From contig JAPQWV010000418.1 in the NCBI GenBank assembly GCA_027422505.1, positions 186,001-250,000 of the forward strand: DNA of 64,000 bases, given 5' to 3'. Made by a program: the position numbers and the translations under genes. This document shows, piece after piece, positions 45,781 through 54,845 of this stretch (positions within the stretch are counted from its first letter, which is position 1; each line of letters begins with the position of its first letter). The notes under the pieces are model-generated. The model was not told the origin of the DNA, did not search any database, and saw only the letters and a list, made by a program, of their open reading frames with translations. The DNA comes from Craterostigma plantagineum (taxonomy: Eukaryota > Streptophyta > Magnoliopsida > Lamiales > Linderniaceae).

Positions 45781-46684
45781 CGTTTATCCATGTTGGATTA
45801 GAGCTCTTTATGGTGCATAGCAAGTTAGCCGAGGGCCCTGAGTGAGTTTGATTTACGAGGTGTGGGATGCATTGGCGCGGATGCCTTTGCGGGGTTTTCA
45901 CGTTCACGACATTGCATATTCCTACTTACTGAGCTTTATAGCTCACCCCTTAGTTTATGTGTTGTAGGTGCACGCGACCACGGTACGTGATCGTTTGATG
46001 GCAAGGCTTACCTTTTGAAGCTTCCAACGACTTTTGGGGGTGGTGTGTACATGGATGCGACCTGTGTGGCCGGGCGTTAGGGTTTCTTTTGCTTCGTACT
46101 TATACACTTCCCTTGTATATAGGGTTGGAGCGATATTTTGAGCATGTACATAATGAATTCCTTTATATAAAAGGAAAAATTTAATACGCATTTTCACGTA
46201 TTGTTTACTTTATATTATATTTAGTCACGTAAGGTAACGTTAGAAAGGTTAGTAGATGGCGGGGCGCCACATGCGGTTCGTGTCGGATTGACGGGTTGGT
46301 TTTTAGCACCCATAAATAAGATGTCCCATCACGCAGAAGAAAGAATTATTTAACTTTAAGGCAAATAACGTTGATAGTGCGTACCGTATGTTTTGAATAT
46401 GAAAGTTTGATTTCGAGATGTCATTCTTAGACCATCTCTAACCGAGAGGCGAGAAACACATTCTTAAACTTAAAATGCAGTAATTCTTTTCCAACCGATC
46501 AATTCATCTCAAACTCAATAGACTATTTTGTAATATTTACTTCCATACCAATTTTTATAAATTTCAATACTACCTACGGATTTTTCAATTTTACAAATTA
46601 GACTACAAATAAATTATTTTAGATTTGATAAACGAAAATTAATAATAAAACTAAAATGTTTACATATAAAATTTTAACAGAGGT

Positions 46685-46740
46685 AACCTTATTGGGCTAT
46701 TTGTCCAGATAGCCCAATAACAGTTGGGCTTATAAGCCTT
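46685..46740 (+). promoter_or_regulatory. Site II (TGGGCT) promoter cluster upstream of the eL34 exon
   Basis: TGGGCT or its reverse AGCCCA occurs at 46693, 46711 and 46734, the first two as an inverted pair with a 10-bp stem (46691-46700 / 46709-46718). TGGGCY boxes upstream of the start are a known hallmark of plant ribosomal-protein promoters. They sit 110 to 160 bases before the ATG. Confidence 0.6.
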
Positions 46741-46847
46741 CCAAGGGCTTCATTAACAGTCATTTTTGCATAAAGATTCCTTTCCCCTCTCTCACTCAGC
46801 CACTGAATCGGAGAGTGTTTGTGTGTGGAGTTCGTCGCATCGCGAAA

Positions 46848-46926
46848 ATGGTGCAAAGGCTCACATACAGATCAAGGCACAGCTACGCCACCAAGTCCAA
46901 GCAACACATGATCGTCTAGACATCAG
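46848..46926 (+). pseudogene. RPL34: Orphan first exon of ribosomal protein eL34
   Basis: ATG at 46848 opens MVQRLTYRSRHSYATKSKQH, the highly conserved N-terminus of cytosolic 60S protein eL34, followed by MIV and an in-frame TAG (46917-46919) where the family has a sense codon. The exon ends TCAG|GTGAGT, a good splice donor. The next 300 bases contain no second exon. Pyrimidine-rich CTTTCCCCTCTCTC in the leader and TGGGCT boxes upstream suggest the native promoter came with it. It is a pseudogene fragment, possibly moved as a DNA copy because the intron donor is retained. Confidence 0.85.
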
Positions 46927-47282
46927 GTGAGTCATCTGTTTTAATTAAGGAAAATCATATATTGTTGTTAATATTGAAGTTTCTGTTCATTCGTTTGGAA
47001 TCAAGAACTTTCGTGTACAAATAAACAAAGGATTTATAAATAATTTTAAAAGTAGAAACACATACTTTTGTAGTGATCGCATATTTGAGTTATACTGAGG
47101 AGAGAGAAACTACTTAACGCATCTTGGGTTTGGCTTTTCAGTTCCGTTGTATTTTGCAGCTCCATTGGAGATGCTCTTAGTTTTCAATTTTACCGCTTTT
47201 GACCGGTTTAATCCAACAATTAACTCAATCTTTTAGGATCATCAATATGAGTTCTGACGCAACGTTAATACCTTACCAAGTG

Positions 47283-47315
47283 GGAGGGGAGATTCTTGAA
47301 TATAAAGCCAAACAT
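47283..47315 (-). pseudogene. F-box gene fragment (exon 1 core)
   Basis: On minus the bases encode MFGFIFKNLPSHLV, matching VLALIFKNLPLEEVL of the SKIP1-like F-box. It is only about 35-45 bases long and out of context with the neighbouring F-box pieces. Confidence 0.5.
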
Positions 47316-47404
47316 GCCAGAAAACATCTCCATTGCATTATTATCGAATTTCATTGGAAGTCCCAAATCAAATAATCTGAGGACGATGAGCAATCCCAAA
47401 CAGA

Positions 47405-47490
47405 AACGCCCAATACCAAAACTTCAAGCTTCGACGGTTGCGTCGTTGATTTCGCCTCGATGGAAACTTCAGAGTTTGAAGAGATTGCAC
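47405..47490 (-). pseudogene. F-box gene fragment (start of exon 2)
   Basis: AGCTTCGACGGTTGCGTCGT (47427) matches TGCTTCGACGACTGCGTCGT at 40801 in the better-preserved copy, and the match continues into GAAACTTCAGAGTTTG. This is exon 2's first 25 codons or so, belonging with the exon 1 copy at 47700-48007. The rest of exon 2 is gone. Confidence 0.6.
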
Positions 47491-47699
47491 ACTATGGAAA
47501 AAATAAAGACAGTAAAAAAAAGGATAGAAAACAAGATATATCACAAAAGAAAAAAATGAACAAGGAAACGATAACAGTAAGCATTAATTGTGTGTTCGTT
47601 TCGAATTTAAGTTCTTCTGTTGGCGATAGAAACCGGCCTAACCATTAAAATCCACAAATAAGGGAAATCTGCTGAGAAAAAAAAGTTATGATTCTCAAT

Positions 47700-48007
47700 G
47701 ATTTGCAGTGAAGCTGAAGCTTTCTTCGCCTGGTGAGAGTCGCATAGTTTTCTGATAGAGCATGCGCTTCTTTTACGGGCAATAGAATCATACGATTGAT
47801 GAATATCGGGTCAGAGGAACTCTTGCTCAACTCCTTAACATCGATCTCCTTCCAGCAGTATGATCCCAAAACAACAGTTGCCCATGATTTGCACACGCTT
47901 GAAACAATGGTGAGTACATCGTCGCGGGGGAGATTCTTGAATATTAGTGCAAGTACGTCGCGCAATAACTGATCCAGTATATGGTTATGGTGATTCTCGT
48001 CCGTCAT
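47700..48007 (-). pseudogene. SKIP1-like F-box exon 1, second copy
   Basis: MTDENHHNHILDQLLRDVLA, then LIFKNLPRDDVLTIVSSVCK, SWATVVLGSYCWKEIDVKEL. The F-box is readable. After NRMI the conserved stretch continues out of frame because of one-base losses (about 47771 and 47732), so it is broken in the same general region as the 41454 copy. Homologous intron sequence precedes the ATG (CATCTAATTAACC). Confidence 0.8.
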
Positions 48008-48055
48008 CGTTCTTGTAGTGTTGGTTAATTAGATGAAACTCGCAAACAACATTTA

Positions 48056-48265
48056 AAACGAAAATAAACCGAAGGGCGCATCAGAGCAATCCCAACCAGT
48101 GGCGTCGGGACCTTCCAGAACGATTCCTAAAACCCTAAGCTTCGGAAACTCTTCGAACAACAACCTTTTGTCCACCACCACGTCCCAAAAACCGTCGAGG
48201 AACTCGAGGTCCTTACACCCTTTAAGGATGTCCATCACACTCGACGTCTTCACGGGCAAGTTATC
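48056..48265 (-). pseudogene. SKIP1-like F-box C-terminal fragment, third copy
   Basis: Minus-strand MPVKTSSVMDILKGCKDLEF, LDGFWDVVVDKRLLFEEFPK, LRVLGIVLEGPDATGWDCSD, APFG. It lies upstream of the 47700-48007 exon on the same strand, so it is from another tandem copy. It is cut on the right by the chromovirus LTR (48266) and on the left after APFG. Three codons are missing from the VRGCWD segment. Confidence 0.8.
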
Positions 48266-50835
48266 TGTGGCGACCCTACTTTTCTAATTAGGATTAGTGG
48301 CGGATTTCCGCAACGTAAGCCGCGGAAGGCCCGTCTAATTAAAACTTTTTCCTAAAATAATATACACTAATATAAAAATCCATCTACATTGTTATCTCTG
48401 TACACGGGCCGAAGCCCCAAAAATTATCAAAAAAAACAAAAAGCGCTAACGCCGCTCCACAGGTCTTCATCCATGTACCGCACCGCCCTCAAAAGTCCGT
48501 GGAGCACCGCCACCAGCCGCCTCAGTCACGACGCGTATCAGAGTCGGACTCAGTACCTACAACACGTAAACACTGAGCAATTTGCCCAGTAGGTGAATAA
48601 AATGCATGTATGCAAGTGTGCCCTCAATCCCAACCCCAATATCTCACAACATAATATAATACACACTCTTTCTTTTCCCACATTCCTATTTCACACAATA
48701 CAGGGCCCTAGGTTAGGCTCGACACCCTCGCGCGCAAAGACTACTGGGAGGCCACCCCCAAGTCTCGCGGCAGCCTACCCTGGTAGTGCACTGGACGATC
48801 ACGCCAATGGCCTCCTACCGGGTCGCTCCGCATCAAAAGTATACACTGATAGTGCACTGGACGATCACGCCAATGGCCTCCTATCAGGTCGAATCAATAT
48901 CTCGGCGGTATGCACCTCGGGACGGTCACGCCCGAGTAGACAGATCGATCACGCCTGTCTCCGCCAGGTGCCCAGTGAGCCCAACCTCGACTCCTCTAAG
49001 AGTCATCAGTCACAAACATCTCATTCTACCCCGTACGTCGATATCTAATATCACTACCGTCTCACTACGGTACAACCGTCTCTCGCCCCTAACGTGATAT
49101 GCACGTGATATACATATATATGAATTTCACATAAACATGATTTATATAAATCGTATGTAAAATAGGTGAAGCACATAAGTCACGTAAATCACATAATTAC
49201 ATGAAAACACATAATTTGTGTTTACGTATTGTAGATGGATAATCCACCTACCTGCCCTCCCGCTATTGTCAGTCAAGAGATCTGGTGGAATCCGTAAATG
49301 TCGAACCTCTAAATGAATAAATATTATTAGTATAGGTGCTAGTTCTCAAAAACTCTAAAATTATCAAAATCCTATAATACAGAAAATTTATTAGTTAAAA
49401 CACAATATCGAAATCTCACAAATGTCGACATCTTATCCCTCAAAATGTCGAGATTTTAAGTAACACCAAAAATGTCGAGATCTCTTGTTTAACAATGTCG
49501 AATACCTTAAAAATGTCGAACTATTTGTGGAGAATTATCTAGATCTTTATATGTCGAAGTTTTTTCACTAAAAATGTCGGGATGGGTTAGGAGTATTAAA
49601 TATCGAAATGGCATGGAGAAATGTCGAGATCTTACAACATGCTTATAAAATGTCGAATTGTATCATGGATGTCGTGATCTTCTATTGTTTGCGAAAGGTT
49701 AGACCTCGAGAAGTTTAGAAGCTAAATGTCGAAGTCTTTTCCACAAAATGTCGAGCCCCTAAATAATATAAATGTCGAGCTTTATTTCCTAAAGATGTCG
49801 AAACTCTTTGACATGTCGATATCTATTCCTAAAATGTCGAAACCATGATGTCTAAGTACTCTCTATGATGATGTCGGCATGTTTATTTATTATCATTAAA
49901 TATCTTGAATTCTACCTATACACATCTCGACATTTTTATGTTCTACAACTCGACATCTTTCTTGTGATACATCTCGAGTTTTGTATTATCATACCTCGAT
50001 ATCCTTCAGCAATGTCGACATCTATCTATTTCGATATCTACCATCTCGACATCTATACTAGTCTCGACATCTTCCCAAGAACAAGCTGTGGTTTTCCCAG
50101 AAAACCCTAAAATTCTTAACTTATCGAAAACGTCGTGATATAAATTACTAACTATTAACAAGGTCGAGAGTTAACCACAAGTCCTAGGTAATTCATGTCC
50201 TTTAGCACGAAACTGCTTATCTAAACGAAAATATTCTCAACATCGCTATTAAACAAATCTGAGCTGAGCTCTAAACTCCAAACATAAATCACGAAACTTG
50301 TACAACCTCACCTTAGCCCACGTATGAAATTAGCTTGTTAAGGATTTATGTTGTCGAAATTCCTTTTTCTTTCTCCCTGTTCGATCCTTACGTTTCTATC
50401 TTCTGCCTTTTCTTTCTTTCTCTTACCTTCGTTCTTTTCAGTAGTTTGTAGGCTAATGGTGATCTTAAGCAAGTAGGAAATAAGTCTACGTGGTTTTCCC
50501 TATTCATTAAGTAATTCCATTCTTATCTCAAATTATTGGGCCAAGCAAAGCATTTATTTGGGTCAACATTTAAATTTCTATTTGGGCCTTTTCCTATATT
50601 AATTGATCATTTCAAGTTGGACCTTCACCAACTTATTTGGGTTCTATTATTATTTGATCTATTTTATTGTTTGGGGCTTTCTAAGCATTTTCGGCCCATC
50701 TTAATTTATCCAACCCTCGAACCCAATTATTATATTCGATTTGATTCCGAAAAATAATCCGTTTTATCCGAAGCCAACTCCATTAATTTCGAACACTTAC
50801 TAAAATAATCCCGTATTAATTTTACGGGTATTACA
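48266..50835 (-). repeat. 3' LTR of a minus-strand chromovirus
   Basis: 2570 bp, TGTGGCGACCC...ACGGGTATTACA on plus. The polypurine tract (reverse of TCCTCCCCCCTTAAAAG) follows at 50836. The skeleton is present reversed: CAGTACCTACAACACGTAAAC and TGAGCAATTTGCCCAGTA near 48550-48595, CCACCTACCTGCCC near 49245. A 61-bp near-duplication with GCACTGGACGATCACGCC lies at 48786 and 48855. It inserted into F-box exon 2 sequence; the left 5 bp are TTATC but the other side is lost. Confidence 0.9.
49290..50085. repeat. ATGTCGA word array in the minus LTR
   Basis: More than twenty ATGTCGA or TCGACAT words, mostly ATGTCGA on plus to 49860 and CTCGACATC thereafter. In LTR sense the array starts about 750 bases in and ends just before the GGTAGGTGGA block, as in the other families. 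Confidence 0.9.
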
Positions 50836-50868
50836 TCCTCCCCCCTTAAAAGAATTTCGTCCCCGAAA

Positions 50869-53800
50869 TTACGCCAATTGGAATAATTCGGGATAACGAA
50901 CTCTCATATCATCCTCACGCTCCCAAGTGGCTTCCTCAACTGATTGATTCCGCCACAAAATCTTAACTAACGGAATAGTCTTATTCCGTAGTCGTTTCGA
51001 CTCGTACATTAAAATCTCTACAGGCTTCTCTTCGTAACTCAAATCAGGCTTGAGTTGTTGATAAAGAAGCTCGTTCTGAATGACGTGACTCGGGTCCGCG
51101 ACGTATTTTCGTAATGTCGATACGTGAAATACGTCGTGAACTTGCGATAGGGAAGCCGGTAATTCTAATTGGTATGCAACTTCACCGACTCGTCTGATAA
51201 TCTTGAACGGGCCTATGTATCTTGGACTTAGTTTGCCCTTCTTTCCAAATCGCTTCACTCCTTTCATCGGGGAGATCTTCAAAAATACTTGTTCACTTTC
51301 TGCGAACTCCAGGGGTCGTCGCCGATGATCTGCATAACTCTTCTGTCGACTTTGAGCTGTACGCATTCTCTCTCTGATTTTAGTCACTGCTTCGGTTGTC
51401 TCTCGAATCATATCAGGTCCTAATACAGCTCGTTCGCCGATTTCGTCCCAATGGACTGGAGATCGGCATTTGCGCCCGTATAATGCCTCGTACGGTGCCA
51501 TCCCGATCGTAGCATGGAAGCTATTATTGTAGGAGAATTCGATCAACGGCAAATATTTGCTCCAATTTCCCTTGAAGTCTAGCACGCACGCTCGTAACAT
51601 GTCCTCAAGGGTTTGGATCGTCCGTTCAGACTGCCCATCGGTCTGGGGATGATATGCAGTACTGAACGAGAGCTTAGTACCCATCGCTTTCTGTAAGCTT
51701 TGCCAGAAATTGGATAGAAATCTCGAATCTCGATCCGAGACGATAGAAATTGGAATCCCATGGAGTCGAACAATTTCCTGAATATACAATTCAGCGTAGC
51801 GTTCCATGGAGTAAGTAGAGTTGATAGGAAGGAAATGAGCTGATTTTGTCAGGTGGTCTACCACTACCCAGATAGCATCATGGCCTTTCGTCGTCTTGGG
51901 TAAACCAACGACGAAGTCCATCGTGATGTGATCCCATTTTCATTCGGGTATTGGTAAGGGTTGCAGAGTTCCAGCTGGTCGCTGATGTTCCGCTTTAATC
52001 AACTGGCACGTCATACATCTACTTACGAACGTGGCGGTGTCCTTCTTCATTCCCGGCCACCAATATATCACCCGCAAATCTTGATACATCTTTGTCGCGC
52101 CCGGGTGTACTGAGTATGTTGTTGCGTGTGCCTCTGTCATTATCACTCGTCGTAACTCCTCGTCATTGGGCACGTATAGCCGATTCTTGTATAGCAAAGT
52201 TCCGTCTGCTCGGATTTCGAAGTCTTCGGGTGGTGTATCCTTCGTCTTTAGGTAGAATTCATCCTCTTTTTGTGCTTTTTGAATTCGTTCTAGCAACGTT
52301 GGTTGAAGACTTAGCGTTGCTAGTCTAGTTTCGAGCTCTCCTAAATTGATTATTTCCACTCCAAGCCTGTGCAACTCCGTACTCATCGCCTTTCGACTAA
52401 GCGCGTCTGCGACTACGTTTGCCTTGCCCGGATGATAATTAATGACGCAATCGTAATCCTTCACAAGCTCCAGCCATCGTCGTTGCCGCATATTTAACTC
52501 CTTCTGGGTGAAGAAGTACTTCAAACTCTTGTGGTCTGTGAAGATCTCACACCTTTCTCCGTAAAGGTAATGTCTCCAGATCTTTAAGGCAAAGACCACT
52601 GCTGCTAGTTCTAGATCATGGGTCGGATAATTCCTTTCGTACTCCTTTAGTTGTCTAGAGGCATACGCGATTACTTTACCATTCTGCATCAGCACGCATC
52701 CCAGTCCATTTTTCGAGGCATCACTATAGACTGAGAATCCTCCAGTTCCCGAGGGTATAGTCAGAATAGGAGCAGAAGTGAGTCGCTTTTTCAGCTCCCG
52801 AAAACTTTGTTCGCAAGCTTCAGACCACTTGAAAGGTATGTTCTTTCTGGTCAAGTTCGTCAGAGTCGAGGCAATGCTAGAGAAGTCAGCTATGAACTTA
52901 CGGTAATATCCCGCAAGTCCTAGAAAACTTCGGACCTCGGTCGGAGTAGTTGGTCGTGGCCAATTGTTCACGGCTTCAATCTTACTCGGGTCCACGGAGA
53001 TTCCACTCCCGGAAATCACGTGTCCCAAGAAGGCTACTTGCTCAAGCCAAAATTCGCATTTCTTGAATTTGGCGTAAAGCTGTTTCTCTCGCAGGATTCC
53101 TAAGACGATTCGTAAATGATTCTCGTGTTCCTCTCTCGTCTTAGAATAAATCAGGATATCGTCAATAAAGACAATTACGAAACGATCAAGATAGTCCTTA
53201 AAGACTCGGTTCATAAGATCCATAAAAGCAGCAGGGGCATTGGTCAGTCCGAAGGGCATGACCAAAAACTCGTAATGGCCGTACCTCGTACTGAACGCCG
53301 TTTTAGGAACATCTGCCTCCCTGATCTTTAACTGATGGTATCCCGAACGGAGATCGATTTTCGAGAATACCGTGGCGCCCTGTAGTTGATCGAACAGATC
53401 ATCGATCCTCGGCAACGGGTATTTATTTTTGATCGTGATCTTGTTCAATTCCCGATAGTCAATACACAGTCGCATCGACCCGTCTTTCTTTCGCACAAAT
53501 AGGACTGGTGCTCCCCACGGTGAAAAGCTGGGTTGAATAAACCCTTTCTGCAATAAGTCCTCTAGCTGTTCCTTCAACTCCTTCAGTTCATTCGGCGCTA
53601 GGCGATAAGGAGCTTTAGAAATTGGGGCGGACACCGGCATCAGATCTATCGTAAACTGTATTTCCCGATCAGGGGGTAATCCCGGGAGATCGTCAGGAAA
53701 TACATCGGCATATTCATTGACTATCGGCACGTCTTTCAGTTCTGGCTGAGGTAACTCCTCCGCCTTCACCGCGTACACAAGATAAGACTCACAACCGGAT

Positions 53801-54845
53801 CTCAATAGTCGTTGAGCCTTCAACACCGAGATTTGCGGAATACGATTTAATGTAGTTTTTCCCGAAAAAGTGAACACTTCTTCTTCGGGTATTTGAAATT
53901 TTACGACCTTCTTATTGCAATCTATGATGGCTCCATATCTCGAAAGCCAATCCATCCCAAAAATAACATCATAGTCATTCATTGGGATCACAATCAGGTC
54001 GACACTCAGATCTCTACCCTCAATATTCACAGAACATCCTTCCAGCACTTGGTTAGTGCGTGTCGGATCACCGTGTGGTAGGGTAACAATGTAGTTGCAT
54101 TCAGATAAGGTAGGAGAAACTCCCACCTTTTCCACATATTTGGCCGACACGAATGAATGTGTAGCCCCAGAATCAATTAACACAGAAGTGGGCACGTCAT
54201 AGATAGTCAACGTACCCGTCACTACGGAAGGATTAGCTTCGGCCTCCTCATTTGTTAGAGTAAAGACCCGTGCTGGCACTGGAGGGGGTCGAATCAACGG
54301 TCGGTTTGGAACTTGAGGTACATGTTCGTTGCAGTTCCTAGCGTAGTGTCCTATTTTCCCACATCGAAAACATTGTGGGGTCGGGTTTGGTCTTGGTCCA
54401 TAGCACGGACCAGAATGGAAACGCCCACACTGTCGGCATTGAGTCGCAGCACCTGAGGGCCGGTTCGCAAAGTTAAATGGCCCTTGGTTCGGTCTTGGTC
54501 TCCAGTTCTGCTGGCCCAGTTGACTCCCGCGATAATTTGACCCCTTGCCGAAAAATTGGCGTTTCTGGTTCCCTCCCCCTTGTTGTCCTTCTGTCCTCCG
54601 TTTAGCATCCTGCGCCTTTGCAACCCTGCTCTCCGCTTGTTCAGCTAGGATTGCTCGTTCAGCGATACGGGCATAAGTCTTCCCTTCCGTATCGTACATA
54701 CTTACGCTCCGGAAGATCTCGGGTTTGAGACCCTCCAAGAACCGTTCAATCTTCAACTGGTCAGTGGCCACGATATGTGGCGCAAACCTAGACAACTGCT
54801 CAAATTTGCGGATGTAATCTGCTACAGACATCCCTTTGATAATTG
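50869..54845 (-). pseudogene. Chromovirus gag (partial)-protease-RT-RNase H-integrase-chromodomain, one internal stop
   Basis: Reading leftward from 54845: gag end ([20 protein letters not shown]), zinc knuckle [14 protein letters not shown], protease [16 protein letters not shown] ([32 protein letters not shown]), RNase H ([28 protein letters not shown]), integrase zinc finger ([10 protein letters not shown] ... CMTCQLIK). The frame is open to a single TGA at 51937-51939, where the sister element has tryptophan, then open again to 50869 through the DDE core ([22 protein letters not shown]), [10 protein letters not shown] and a chromodomain-like tail ending YPELFQLA. The N-terminal half of gag, primer site and 5' LTR are lost. 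The extra 95 N-terminal residues of the 1058-codon frame are antisense to the next element and not gag. Confidence 0.93.

Larger units (their letters stand above)
43136..46271 (+). mobile_element. Solo LTR of a chromovirus family (plus)
   Basis: 3136 bp, TGTAATATCTGAGTCCCG...GGGGCGCCACA, flanked by TGCGG (43131-43135, 46272-46276). Removing it restores a continuous hAT-like end. Shared skeleton: AATTGGTAAGTAAATG near 44075, ACCAGGTAAGTGGGAATTTC near 45236, TACTGAGCTTTATAGCTCA near 45925, GTGTTGTAGGTGCACGCG and CCACGGTACGTGATCG near 45975. Internal region and second LTR are absent. Confidence 0.93.
42679..46314. mobile_element. hAT-like non-autonomous element holding a solo LTR
   Basis: Ends TAGGGGTAAACGGG on the left and TTAGCACCCATA on the right (inverted TATGGGT), flanked by the 8-bp duplication AATAAGAT (42671-42678, 46315-46322). 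An 8-bp duplication and TAGGGGT-type ends are hAT traits. Without the inserted LTR and its duplicated bases the element is about 495 bp and contains only GGGTTGAACCCG-like words. Confidence 0.8.
46426..47180. mobile_element. MITE-like ends enclosing an eL34 exon
   Basis: CTTAGACCATCTCTAACCGAG at 46426 and CCATTGGAGATGCTCTTAG at 47162 are imperfect inverted copies of an end sequence (AAGAGCATCTCCAA) that I recall as common in plant MITEs. Between them lie AT-rich sequence, promoter-like boxes and the eL34 exon. It could be one element with captured gene sequence or two separate MITE fragments. Confidence 0.4.
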
